From Azospirillum melinis (lineage in GTDB: Bacteria > Pseudomonadota > Alphaproteobacteria > Azospirillales > Azospirillaceae), in the NCBI RefSeq assembly GCF_013340935.1, contig NZ_WHOS01000068.1, forward strand, positions 1-37,905: DNA of 37,905 nt, written 5' to 3'. Numbering within the stretch: position 1 is the first letter of the stretch; the number at the start of each line of letters is the position of its first letter. This document shows, piece by piece, positions 1 through 7,410 of the stretch. The notes under the pieces are model-generated. The model made no database searches, was not told where the DNA came from, and saw only the letters and a list, made by a program, of their open reading frames with translations. Position numbers and translations under genes: made by a program.

Positions 1-127
1 CTCGTTATCTTGCTTCTTGCGTGACGGTACTGCGTTTTCTCTTATGTTGTTATTTTGTCGATACCGTCTGCTGTGTATATTCCCCCCTCTCTATTGTTCG
101 GCAGCGTCAGTTGTGTTTAAGAGACAG
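1..127. other. Sequencing-library adapter (Nextera/Illumina i5 side), not genomic DNA
   Basis: Bases 87-94 read CTCTCTAT, a standard Nextera i5 index. Bases 95-108 match the read-1 adapter TCGTCGGCAGCGTC with two mismatches. Bases 109-127 match the 19-bp Tn5 mosaic end with two mismatches and finish in AAGAGACAG. The adapter parts are in the correct library order and run straight into livH coding sequence. Bases 1-86 are AT-richer than the rest and may be a degraded P5 segment (GATAC at 59-63 fits), but that part is not firmly identified. The adapter identities are recalled from knowledge. Reading frames that cross this segment are artefacts. Confidence 0.93.
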
Positions 128-294
128 GGGCGGGCAGCATCTTCGGCTCGGCGGCGGCGGCGCTGGCGCTGGGCATCGTCGACACCGCCGGCAAATACCT
201 GATCCCGAATTTCGGCGAGTTCTTCTTCTACGCCGCCCTGATCCTGATCCTGTTCCGCTGGCCCCACGGCTTCTTCAAAGGGAGGACGGCATGA
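128..294 (+). CDS. livH: Branched-chain amino-acid ABC transporter permease LivH, C-terminal fragment
   Basis: In the frame starting at base 130, the last 54 codons of a membrane permease are visible. They contain an Ala/Leu-rich membrane segment, the stretch KYLIPNFGEF, a final hydrophobic helix and the end RWPHGFFKGRTA, followed by TGA at 292-294. This fits the C-terminus of LivH, the inner-membrane permease that pairs with LivM to move leucine, isoleucine, valine or similar substrates. The stop overlaps the livM start as ATGA, so the genes are translationally coupled. The 5' part is missing because the contig ends in adapter at 127; this is an assembly truncation, not a pseudogene. Confidence 0.85.
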
Positions 295-1325
295 CGAGCG
301 TCGCCGAGCGCGACGGAAAGGCCGGCGCCGTGGCCCGGCCTGCTCCGCTCGGGCGCCGCCGCGATCTCGGCTGGATCGGCATTCCGCTGGTCGCCGCGGT
401 CGGGCTGGCCGCCTTCTGGCTGCTGCCGGACGATCTGGCGCTGCTGACCCGCATCGCCGCCTCGGCGCTGTTCGTGCTGTCGCTCGACCTCGTGCTCGGC
501 TATGGCGGGATCGCCACGCTGGGGCAGGCGGCGATGTTCGGCACCGGCGCCTATGCCGCCGGCATCGTCGCGGTCAACTGGAACAACGATCCCTTCGTCA
601 TGCTGGCGGTCGGCGGGCTGGCCGGCGGGCTGATCGCGCTGGCGACCGGCGCCCTGATCCTGCATGCGCGCGGGCTGACCCTGCTGATGCTGACCATCGC
701 GGTCGGGCAGATCGTGCAGGAGGTCGCCAACAAGGCGCGCGACTGGACCGGCGGCAGCGACGGGCTGTCGGGCATCGACCCGGCCCCGGTGCTGGGGCTG
801 TTCCGCTTCGACATGTTCGGCCGCACCTCCTACCTGTTCGCGCTGGCGGTGCTGGTGGCCGGGCTCCTGGTGGCGCGGCGGATCGTGCGCTCGCCCTTCG
901 GGCTGGCCTGCCGCGGCGTGAAGGAGGATCCCTTGCGGATCTCCGCCATCGGCGGGTCGCCGAAATCCTATCTGGTGGCGCTCTATGGCGTGGCCGGGGT
1001 GTTCGCCGGGGTGGCCGGCGCCCTGACCGCGGTGACCAGCGGCATCGTCGGGCTGGACAGCGCCGGCTTCCCCTGGTCGGCGGAGGCGCTGGTGATGCTG
1101 GTGCTGGGCGGCACCGGGCGGCTCTATGGTGCTGTGATCGGCACGGTGGCCTTCATGGGCATCCACCACATCCTGGCCGCCAGCGATCCCTTCCACTGGA
1201 TGGCCTTCATCGGCCTGTTCCTGATCGGCATCGTCCTGTTCCTGCCCGGCGGCATCGCGTCCGGCGTGGAGCGGCTGGGCGGGCTGTTGCGCCGGCCGGC
1301 TGGAAAGGGAGGGGACCGGGCATGA
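291..1325 (+). CDS. livM: Branched-chain amino-acid ABC transporter permease LivM
   Basis: A 344-residue inner-membrane permease of the HAAT (LivHM) family. After a charged cytoplasmic N-terminus of about 28 residues come roughly eight to ten hydrophobic segments. The cytoplasmic loop with SPFGLACRGVKEDPLR and the following IGGSPKSY correspond to the conserved coupling loop through which LivM contacts the ATPases. The ATG at 291 is preferred: it has GGGAGG five bases upstream and overlaps the livH stop. The open frame extends further upstream, but only into livH and adapter. Its stop overlaps livG by four bases. The exact substrate (branched-chain amino acids, urea or amides) cannot be fixed from the permease; the ATPase sequences favour amino acids. 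Confidence 0.9.
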   Translation: MTSVAERDGKAGAVARPAPLGRRRDLGWIGIPLVAAVGLAAFWLLPDDLALLTRIAASALFVLSLDLVLGYGGIATLGQAAMFGTGAYAAGIVAVNWNNDPFVMLAVGGLAGGLIALATGALILHARGLTLLMLTIAVGQIVQEVANKARDWTGGSDGLSGIDPAPVLGLFRFDMFGRTSYLFALAVLVAGLLVARRIVRSPFGLACRGVKEDPLRISAIGGSPKSYLVALYGVAGVFAGVAGALTAVTSGIVGLDSAGFPWSAEALVMLVLGGTGRLYGAVIGTVAFMGIHHILAASDPFHWMAFIGLFLIGIVLFLPGGIASGVERLGGLLRRPAGKGGDRA

Positions 1326-2077
1326 CCAAGCTTCTTGAGGTCGAGGGGCTGAGCAAGAATTTCGGCGGCCTTCAGGTGTCGTCCGACATCACCATGACGC
1401 TGAACGCCGGCGACCGCTGCGCCCTGATCGGGCCGAACGGGGCGGGCAAAACGACCTTCGTCAACCTCGTCACCGGGGTGATCCCGCCCAGCGCCGGCAC
1501 CATCCGGCTGGACGGCCGCGACATCACGAAGCTGCCGGCGGCGGAGCGGGTGCGGCTGGGGCTGATCCGCAGCTTCCAGGTGGCGCGGCTGTTCAAGTCG
1601 ATGACGGTGCGCGAACATCTGGAACTGGCCGTCCTCCAGCGCGACCGCCGCACCTTCCGCCTGTTCGCCAACGTCGCCAGGGTGGCCGGGCTGGCCGACG
1701 AGGTGGCGGGGCTGCTCGATGCCATGGGGCTGACCCATGCGGCGCACACGGCGGTCGGCTCGCTGGCCTACGGGCAGCAGCGGCTTCTGGAGATCGCGCT
1801 GGCGCTCGCCATGAAGCCGAAGGTGCTGATCCTCGATGAGCCGGCGGCCGGTGTGCCCCATTCGGAAAGCCAGCGCATCCTCGACGCCATCGATCGGCTG
1901 CCCAAGGATCTGGCGGTGCTGATGATCGAGCACGACATGGATCTGGTGTTCCGCTTCGCGAAGACCATCGTCGTGCTGGCGCAGGGGCGGCTGCTGTGCA
2001 GCGGCACCGCCAGGGAGATCGTCGCCGACCCGCGCGTGCGCGAGGTCTATCTGGGGAGCCGGGCCCATGCCCACTGA
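1322..2077 (+). CDS. livG: Branched-chain amino-acid ABC transporter ATP-binding protein LivG
   Basis: A 251-residue cytoplasmic ATPase that drives the LivHM permease. Visible motifs are Walker A GPNGAGKT (37-44), the ABC signature region SLAYGQQ (147-153), Walker B VLILDEP (168-174) and the switch His in MIEHDMD (H204). The signature YGQQRLLEIA is the LivG form; the urea-transport homologue UrtD usually has a different HGQ signature, so a urea transporter is less likely. An RBS (GGAGGGG) lies just upstream, and the start overlaps the livM stop as ATGA. The 3' end overlaps livF by 11 bp, so livHMGF is one operon. No substrate-binding protein gene is in view; it may lie beyond the contig end. 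Confidence 0.92.
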   Translation: MTKLLEVEGLSKNFGGLQVSSDITMTLNAGDRCALIGPNGAGKTTFVNLVTGVIPPSAGTIRLDGRDITKLPAAERVRLGLIRSFQVARLFKSMTVREHLELAVLQRDRRTFRLFANVARVAGLADEVAGLLDAMGLTHAAHTAVGSLAYGQQRLLEIALALAMKPKVLILDEPAAGVPHSESQRILDAIDRLPKDLAVLMIEHDMDLVFRFAKTIVVLAQGRLLCSGTAREIVADPRVREVYLGSRAHAH

Positions 2078-2780
2078 ACCGCGTGGAGCTTTCGAGGTTG
2101 CGGATCTGCGCGCCGGCTATGGCAAGACGCTGATCCTCGACGGCGTGTCGCTGGCCGTGCCGGCCGGTGGGCGGCTGGCTTTGCTCGGCCGCAACGGGGT
2201 GGGCAAGACGACGACGCTGGCGACGCTGGTCGGCCAGACCACCCGCCATGGCGGCAGCATCCGGCTGGACGGGGTGGAGCTCGGCGGGATGAGCAGTTCG
2301 GCGCGGGCGGCGGCGGGGCTCGGCTATGTGCCGCAGACGCGCGACATCTTCAAATCGCTGACGGTGGAGGAGAACCTCGTCACCGGGCTGAAGGGGCGCT
2401 CGCGCTCGGCGCTGGAGGAGGCGTACGAGCTGTTCCCCCGGCTGGGCGAGCGGCGGCGCAACGGCGGCGGCGAGCTGTCGGGCGGCGAGCAGCAGATGCT
2501 GTCGGTCGCCCGCGCGCTTCTCGGCAAGCCGACGGTGCTGCTGCTGGACGAGCCGCTGGAGGGGCTGGCGCCGGTGATCTGCGACATGCTGATGGCGGCG
2601 CTGTCCAGGCTCGACATGACCATCCTGCTGGTGGAGCAGCAGGTCGACCGCGCGCTGGACTTCGCCGAGCGCGTGGTCTTCCTCGACCGCGGCCGGGTGG
2701 TGCATGCCGGGCCGGCGGCGCAGGCGAAGGCCGATCCGGCGCTGCTGGAGCGGCATCTGGGCGTGGCGCTGGCGGCGTAG
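2067..2780 (+). CDS. livF: Branched-chain amino-acid ABC transporter ATP-binding protein LivF
   Basis: A 237-residue second ATPase of the transporter, forming a heterodimer with LivG. Walker A GRNGVGKT (41-48), Q-loop VPQTRDIF, signature LSGGEQQ (137-143), Walker B LLLDEP (158-163) and the LVEQQ switch region are all present. LivF proteins characteristically have Gln rather than His at that switch position, as seen here. The gene starts inside the end of livG with GGGAG upstream. It is the last gene of the operon; a GC-rich inverted repeat follows within 11 bp of the stop and may serve as its 3' end. Confidence 0.92.
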   Translation: MPTEPRGAFEVADLRAGYGKTLILDGVSLAVPAGGRLALLGRNGVGKTTTLATLVGQTTRHGGSIRLDGVELGGMSSSARAAAGLGYVPQTRDIFKSLTVEENLVTGLKGRSRSALEEAYELFPRLGERRRNGGGELSGGEQQMLSVARALLGKPTVLLLDEPLEGLAPVICDMLMAALSRLDMTILLVEQQVDRALDFAERVVFLDRGRVVHAGPAAQAKADPALLERHLGVALAA

Positions 2781-2790
2781 GGAAAACACA

Positions 2791-2940
2791 CCCTCTCCCG
2801 CCCCGAGAGAGGGAAGTGGCCCAAGCGAAGCTTGGGAAGGGTGAGGGGTGATCCAAGAGGCCGTGCGGCTTTGGATTCTTGCCTTGCCCCTCACCCTCCC
2901 GCCTTTGGCGGGTCCCTCCCTCTCCCGGGGCGGGAGAGGG
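2791..2940. repeat. Paired inverted copies of an intergenic palindromic repeat
   Basis: Two copies of a degenerate element face each other in the livF to solute-binding-protein gap. The outer arms (2791-2805 and 2926-2940) are a perfect 15-bp inverted repeat, CCCTCTCCCGCCCCG against its complement. Each copy also has its own hairpin (CCCTCTC/GAGAGGG at 2791-2813), followed inward by GGGTGAGGGG / CCCCTCACCC. The genes on either side converge, so the structure could terminate transcription in both directions, although no T-run follows. Related palindromes occur at 6643, 10532 and 28165. Confidence 0.75.
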
Positions 2941-2955
2941 CTATGTTTGCCGGCT

Positions 2956-3993
2956 CTACCTAAACGGCGGCGCGTAGAGCAGGCCGCCCTGGGTCCAGGG
3001 CTTGTTCTGGCCGCGGTCCATGCCGTAGGGGGTGCCGAGGTTGCGGTCGAAGATCTCGCCGTAGTTCCCCACCTGGGCCAGCACCTGCAAGGCCCAGTCG
3101 TCGGGCAGGCCGAGGGTGCGGGAGACGCTGCCGGCGTGGCCCAGCATGCGGTGCAGTTCGGGATCGTCGGGGATGCGGCCGGTCTGGACGTCGGCCGAGG
3201 TGACGCCCTTGGCATCGGCCAGCACGATGGCGTGGAGCACCCAGCGGGTGATGTCGTACCAGTTGCGGTCGCCGCGCGCGATGTAGGGCGTCAGCGGCTC
3301 GCGCGAGATCACGTCGGGGTAGATGTAAATGCCCATCCCCGCCTGACGGTAACCGGCGAGCGAGGTCACCAGAACCGTGCGGTCGGTGGTCAGCAGGTCG
3401 CATTCATGGGCGAGGAAGGCCTGCAACGCCTCGTCCAGCGTCTGAAAGGTGCGGATCGTCCAGGGCAGGTCCGACTTGCGGATATGGTCCTCCAGATTGC
3501 GGACCGTGGTGGTGGCGGTCTTGACGCAGACGGTGCGGACGCCCAGCCGGTCGAGCGGCGGCGGCGGTGTGCCGTCCGAGTGGATGGCGAAGCCCTGGCC
3601 GTCATGCAGCAGCGGCATCAGGAATTCGATGTCGTGCGACAGCTCGCGGCTGAAGGTCCAGGTCGTGGTGGTCAGTGCCACGTCGACCTCATGCTTCTCC
3701 ACCGCCTGGAATTCCTGCGGCTTCTCCGGCAGGCGGACGACGCGGATCGCCTGGGCGTTGCCGAGCGTCGCCGCGGCGAAGACCCGGCAGACATCGACCA
3801 GGAAGCCGTCGAGATGCCCCTGCGGGTCGGAGAAGGAGATGCCGCTGACGCCGCTGCGCAGGCCGCAGATCAGGAAGCCGCGGCCATGGATGCGCTCCAG
3901 CGTGTCGCCGTCCTCGGCCCAGGCCGGTGGTGCGAGCGCCAGCGAGGCCAGCGCCAGCAGCAGAAGCAACGCCAACCGCATCCCGACACCCAT
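2956..3993 (-). CDS. AapJ-like amino-acid ABC transporter solute-binding protein (orphan, beside a chemoreceptor)
   Basis: A 345-residue periplasmic binding protein. The N-terminus is a clear Sec signal peptide (hydrophobic core LALLLLLALASLAL, cleavage likely after APPAWA). The mature part has the family-3 solute-binding fold features shared with AapJ in this window: GFLICGLRSGVSG, VDVCRVFAAA and a C-terminus RGQN...GGLLYAPP matching AapJ RGQN...GGLMYAPP. It therefore probably binds polar L-amino acids. No permease or ATPase gene adjoins it. It lies 43 bp after the chemoreceptor gene on the same strand and is probably co-transcribed. It may feed the AapQMP permease, present ligand to the chemoreceptor, or both (inference). 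An ATG four codons later (3981) is an alternative start. Confidence 0.85.
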   Translation of the reverse strand: MGVGMRLALLLLLALASLALAPPAWAEDGDTLERIHGRGFLICGLRSGVSGISFSDPQGHLDGFLVDVCRVFAAATLGNAQAIRVVRLPEKPQEFQAVEKHEVDVALTTTTWTFSRELSHDIEFLMPLLHDGQGFAIHSDGTPPPPLDRLGVRTVCVKTATTTVRNLEDHIRKSDLPWTIRTFQTLDEALQAFLAHECDLLTTDRTVLVTSLAGYRQAGMGIYIYPDVISREPLTPYIARGDRNWYDITRWVLHAIVLADAKGVTSADVQTGRIPDDPELHRMLGHAGSVSRTLGLPDDWALQVLAQVGNYGEIFDRNLGTPYGMDRGQNKPWTQGGLLYAPPFR

Positions 3994-4036
3994 CTCCAGA
4001 CCTGTCCCATCCGCCGCCCGTCCGCGGCGGGCGGGA

Positions 4037-6250
4037 TCAGGCCGCCTGCCCGGCGCGCAGCGTGCCGAGCAGACTATGCAGCGAAGCCGCTTCCTCGGCC
4101 AGCGTGTTCGCCGTTTCGGTCAGCGAGGCGGCGATGTCGCCGGTGCGGGCAGCCTGGGCGCTGACGCCATCAATCAGGCTCGCCACCTCGCCGGTGTTGC
4201 CGGCGATCACGCCGACGCGGTTGCGGATGTCGGTGGAGGAGTCGGTCTGGCGGGCCACCGCGCCGCCGATCAGCCCCTGCACCTCGCTGATGCGCTCGAC
4301 CGAGCCGGAGATGCGGGCGAAGGTGCCGACGGTGTTCTGGATGCTGCCGTTGATGGCGCTGACCGAACTGGCGATCTGCACGGTGGCGTTGGCGGTCTCC
4401 TCCGCCAGCTTCTTCACCTCCGCCGCCACCACGGCGAAGCCCCGCCCCGCCACGCCGGCCGCCGCGGCTTCGATGGTGGCGTTCAGCGCCAGCAGTTTGG
4501 TCTGGTGGGCGATGCTGGTGATGACGTCGACGATGCGGCGGATCTGCTCGGTGTTCTCGCCCAGCTGGCCGACCACCTCGCGGGCGGCGGTCAGTTCGCC
4601 CAGCGTGGCGCCGACCACGCTGGCCGCCTCGCTCGTCAGGCTGGAGACGGTGCCGATGGTGTCCATCAGCACCCCGGCGCTGTCGTTGCAGGTGTTGGCG
4701 TTGCGGTTGCTCTCGGCGACGAAGCTGCCGGCGCTGACCGTGCTGTCGATGGTGCCGGAGGATTCGCGGCGCAGCGCGTCGGCCAGCTCGCGCAGCTGGC
4801 CCGACTGGGTGGCGACGCCCGACGCCACCTGATGCACGTCCTCCATCAGCTGACGGGCCAGCGCGGCGGAGCGCATCTGCTCGGTCACATCGGTCCAGGA
4901 CAGGGTCTTGCCCAGCACGTTGCCCTGGTCGTCGAACACGGTGTCGACATGGGCCTCCACCGTCGTCTCGTCCACCGTCAGGGTGCGGCGCGGGATCGGC
5001 GGGCGGGCGGGGTCGGTGCAGGCGGCGGTGAAGTCCGGCCCCTGGGCCAGCAGGTCGGGGCCGGCCGGGTCGATGCCGTGCGCCTCGCAGAAGCTCCGGG
5101 CGGCGGGATTGACGAACCCGACCTGACCGTCGGTGCGCAGGAGGGCGGTGGGCACCGGGCTGCTGTCGACCATCCGCTTCATCAGCAGCACCTGCTCGAC
5201 GCTGCCGCGCAGGCGGCGGAGCGCGGCGGCCATCACCGCCAGCTCGTCGCGGCCGGTGCGGGGAACCTCGATGGACAGGTCGCCGGCGGCGATCTGCTCC
5301 ATGGCGCGGGCGAACTTGCGCAGGTTGGCGATGACGGCGACGCGCAGGAGCAGGGCGGCGGCGATGGCGACGGCCAGCGCGAAGGCGGCGACCATCTTGA
5401 GGGCGTCGTTGCGCAGGGCCTCCGTCGCGCCGACGAATTCCGACACGTCGCGCGAGATCTCCGCCGTCGCCCAGGGCAAACCGCCGTCGCCGCCGAGCGA
5501 CACGGTGGTGGTGGAGAGCTGCGCATGGGCCGACGGCTCGCCGCCCTTGGCCTCGAACAGCACGCCGCCCTTGGCGTCGGTGATGCGGATGTCGGCGTCC
5601 AGCACCGCGCCCAGATTGGACAGGGCGGGCAGGGGATCGGTCACCACCTCCAGGAAGCCCAGGACGCGGAAGCCGCCGATGGGGACGATCATGCTGAACA
5701 GCGGACGCCCCTGGCCGTCGCGCCACAGCAGGCTGGCCGGGCGGCGCTTGTCGGCGATGTCGCGGGTCTTCAACGCCTCGAACAGCGGGGCGACGGTGGC
5801 GACGCTCTCCTGCTCCCCGCCGGTGGCGGCGATGCGCGCCATGTCGGCGTCATAGACGGCGACCGAGACCAGCCGAACCTCGCGGTCGACCACCACGGGC
5901 CGCGCGTTGATGTTCTTCAGCGCCAGCATCGTCTTGGCCGGGTCCTTCTGGTTGATGCTGTCGACCAGGAAGGCGTCGCGGCTCCATTCGTTGGCGTGGC
6001 CCTGGAGCCAGTCCGTGTAGTTCTTGCGGATGCGGTCGTTGGCAAGCACCCGCAGGGTGGCCGCCGCGCTGCTGTTGAAGGTGGTCAGCGCGAAGTCGGT
6101 ATAACGCTGCGACACCCAGGCCTGGCTGGCGATCAGCGCCGCCACCAGCACGCCCACCACCGACACCATGGCGCGGCGCAGGGTCCAGAAGCGGTGGCGC
6201 GCACCGCCATCGTCCAGGGTGCTGCCCGCATTCGTCGAGATCGCCGTCAT
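4037..6250 (-). CDS. Methyl-accepting chemotaxis protein with periplasmic sensor, HAMP and PAS domains
   Basis: A 737-residue chemoreceptor from the ATG at 6250; a TTG 11 codons upstream is less likely. Order: one transmembrane helix near residue 30 (MVSVVGVLVAALIAS), a large periplasmic region of about 250 residues resembling a Cache-type sensor, a second membrane helix (ALAVAIAAALLLRVAVI), HAMP, a PAS domain (DSSPVPTALLRTDGQVGFVN) and an MCP signalling domain. The hairpin tip is unusual: QTK, EAAAAGV and GRGFAVV replace the usual QTN, EAARAGE and GRGFAVV, changing three highly conserved tip positions. No NWETF-like C-terminal tether is present. The next gene on the same strand is an amino-acid binding protein, and TorR-like half-sites lie upstream. 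The ligand is unknown; an amino-acid link is inferred from context. Confidence 0.9.
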   Translation of the reverse strand: MTAISTNAGSTLDDGGARHRFWTLRRAMVSVVGVLVAALIASQAWVSQRYTDFALTTFNSSAAATLRVLANDRIRKNYTDWLQGHANEWSRDAFLVDSINQKDPAKTMLALKNINARPVVVDREVRLVSVAVYDADMARIAATGGEQESVATVAPLFEALKTRDIADKRRPASLLWRDGQGRPLFSMIVPIGGFRVLGFLEVVTDPLPALSNLGAVLDADIRITDAKGGVLFEAKGGEPSAHAQLSTTTVSLGGDGGLPWATAEISRDVSEFVGATEALRNDALKMVAAFALAVAIAAALLLRVAVIANLRKFARAMEQIAAGDLSIEVPRTGRDELAVMAAALRRLRGSVEQVLLMKRMVDSSPVPTALLRTDGQVGFVNPAARSFCEAHGIDPAGPDLLAQGPDFTAACTDPARPPIPRRTLTVDETTVEAHVDTVFDDQGNVLGKTLSWTDVTEQMRSAALARQLMEDVHQVASGVATQSGQLRELADALRRESSGTIDSTVSAGSFVAESNRNANTCNDSAGVLMDTIGTVSSLTSEAASVVGATLGELTAAREVVGQLGENTEQIRRIVDVITSIAHQTKLLALNATIEAAAAGVAGRGFAVVAAEVKKLAEETANATVQIASSVSAINGSIQNTVGTFARISGSVERISEVQGLIGGAVARQTDSSTDIRNRVGVIAGNTGEVASLIDGVSAQAARTGDIAASLTETANTLAEEAASLHSLLGTLRAGQAA

Positions 6251-6314
6251 GCCCAAACCCCCGCCGCCAGTGAACGGTTTCAACGGATTGCTACACGCAT
6301 ATCGTCGCAGGGCC

Positions 6315-6390
6315 CTTTGAACGGTTTAGCGTTCATTTGTGAACAGTTCGTGTCTTTTCGTTTGCATTTGAGGCAAGCGGGGATGAACGG
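6315..6390 (-). promoter_or_regulatory. TorR-box-like half-sites spaced 44 and 22 bp upstream of the chemoreceptor gene
   Basis: Read on the minus strand, half-sites of form C(C/T)GTTCA occur at 6390-6381 (CCGTTCATCC), 6346-6337 (CTGTTCACAA) and 6324-6315 (CCGTTCAAAG). Their starts are 44 and 22 bp apart, on one face of the helix. A further CCGTTCACTG lies at 6277-6268, nearer the start codon. The same motif and spacing precede aapJ. They resemble the recalled E. coli TorR box CTGTTCATAT, and an OmpR/TorR-type response regulator is encoded next door. Binding is inferred. Within this 420-bp gap (6251-6670) the only other recognisable structures are the terminator at 6522-6574 and the palindrome at 6643. 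Confidence 0.5.
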
Positions 6391-6521
6391 CGTAAGGAAG
6401 CAGACGGTCTTTTGGGCGGATGTGCGGTCTATGACTTTCCCAGGGAGGAATCCGGCAAGAAGAAAAGCAACCGGATGTGGTGGATTGACTTCGGAAGAGG
6501 ACGGCTGCCCGCGTCGATGCA

Positions 6522-6574
6522 TAAAAAATGGGCCACGGAAGCGCGCGAAAAATTTTCGCGATTTCCGTGGCCCA
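6522..6574 (-). terminator. Intrinsic terminator of the aap-response regulator operon
   Basis: The arms TGGGCCACGGAA (6529-6540) and TTCCGTGGCCCA (6563-6574) are perfectly complementary. Inside them is a second palindrome, CGCGAAAA-A-TTTTCGCG (6544-6560). On the minus strand the hairpin is followed immediately by a run of T (complement of AAAAAA at 6523-6528). This is a textbook Rho-independent terminator about 100 bp after the response-regulator stop. It separates the aapJQMP-regulator transcript from the chemoreceptor transcript. Confidence 0.88.
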
Positions 6575-6642
6575 GTTTGCCGAGCGCGTGGCCGCCGCGA
6601 GACTGAAGCGACGGGGGAGTTTGCTCGGGGTTTGGTGGACTG

Positions 6643-6665
6643 CCCTCTCCCGGGACGGGAGAGGG
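6643..6665. repeat. CCCTCTCCC palindrome at the end of the response-regulator gene
   Basis: CCCTCTCCCG (6643-6652) and CGGGAGAGGG (6656-6665) form a perfect 10-bp stem with a 3-base loop, six bases past the response-regulator stop codon. It belongs to the same repeat family as 2791-2940, 10532-10562 and 28165-28187. It could act as an mRNA 3' stabiliser ahead of the true terminator. Confidence 0.65.
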
Positions 6666-6670
6666 AGTGT

Positions 6671-7378
6671 TCATCCGTCCTGCGTGACGTCGCCGGCGAA
6701 CAGGTAGCCTGTGCCGTGGACGGTGACGATCAGCCTCGGGTCGGCGGGATCGGTCTCGATCAGGCGGCGCAGGCGGCGGACGAGGCTGTCGATGGTGCGG
6801 TCGGTGGCGTCCGTCTTGCGCCGCGTCGTCGCCGTCAGCAGATAGTCGCGGTTCATCACCCGGCCGGGGTTGCAGACGAAGGTCGACAGCAGTTCGAACT
6901 CCGCGCCGGTCAGCCGCACCGGGTTGCCCTGCGGGTCGGTCAGGCGCATGCGGTCGAGCCACAGCGTCCAGCCGGAAAAGCAGCGCTTGCGGTCGTCGCG
7001 CTGGTCGCCCGGTGCCTTCAGCCGGCGCAGCAGGTTCCGCACCCGGGCCAGGATCTCGCGCGGTTCGAAGGGCTTCGCGATGTAGTCGTCGGCCCCCATC
7101 TCCAGCCCGATGATGCGGTCCAGCTTCTCCGCCCGGCTGCTGACCAGGATGATGCCGATCTCCGACACCGCGCGCAGCTCGCGGGTCAGGGTCAGCCCAT
7201 CCTGGCGCGGCAGCCGGATGTCGAGCAGCACCACGTCCACCGACGCCGCCGCCAGCAGATCCTTCAGCTCTTCCGCACTTCGGGCCAGCAGGACGTCGAA
7301 GCCCTCATCCGTCAGGTAGGACTTCAGCGTCTCGCGCGTCACCGCGTCGTCGTCGGTGATGGCAATGGTCGCCGCCAT
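6671..7378 (-). CDS. OmpR-family response regulator (TorR/ArcA-like), last gene of the aap operon
   Basis: A 235-residue two-component regulator. The receiver domain (1-120) has the acidic pocket DDD (9-11), the phospho-acceptor Asp in LLDIRLP (D53), VSS (80-81) and Lys in AKPF (K102). The C-terminal winged-helix DNA-binding domain (about 135-230) contains LTGAEFELL, RTIDSLVRRLRR and TVHGTGYLF. The N-terminus (DDDAVTRETLKSYL) resembles the TorR/ArcA branch. It starts 32 bp after aapP and is followed by an intrinsic terminator, so it is probably the fifth gene of aapJQMP. No histidine kinase adjoins it in the operon; the nearest is the divergent gene at 11915. It is the best candidate to bind the TorR-like half-sites upstream of aapJ and the chemoreceptor gene (inference). 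Confidence 0.92.
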   Translation of the reverse strand: MAATIAITDDDAVTRETLKSYLTDEGFDVLLARSAEELKDLLAAASVDVVLLDIRLPRQDGLTLTRELRAVSEIGIILVSSRAEKLDRIIGLEMGADDYIAKPFEPREILARVRNLLRRLKAPGDQRDDRKRCFSGWTLWLDRMRLTDPQGNPVRLTGAEFELLSTFVCNPGRVMNRDYLLTATTRRKTDATDRTIDSLVRRLRRLIETDPADPRLIVTVHGTGYLFAGDVTQDG

Positions 7379-7410
7379 GACCCTCTTGTCCGCCTCTCAG
7401 CCGCTCCGCC

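Noticed and set aside
21..290. A long N-terminal extension of LivM reaching base 21
   Set aside because: It reads out of frame through livH and through adapter sequence. The ATG at 291 has a good RBS and the ATGA overlap.
2067..2780. The transporter being a urea (urt) rather than amino-acid system
   Set aside because: LivG carries the YGQQ signature rather than the UrtD form, and no urea or nickel-enzyme genes are nearby; the substrate remains unproven.
6331..6349. A LexA-type SOS box (GTTC...GTTC) upstream of the chemoreceptor
   Set aside because: The spacing is 11, not the 7 of the alphaproteobacterial GTTC-N7-GTTC box. The GTTCA half-sites fit the phased TorR-like pattern better.
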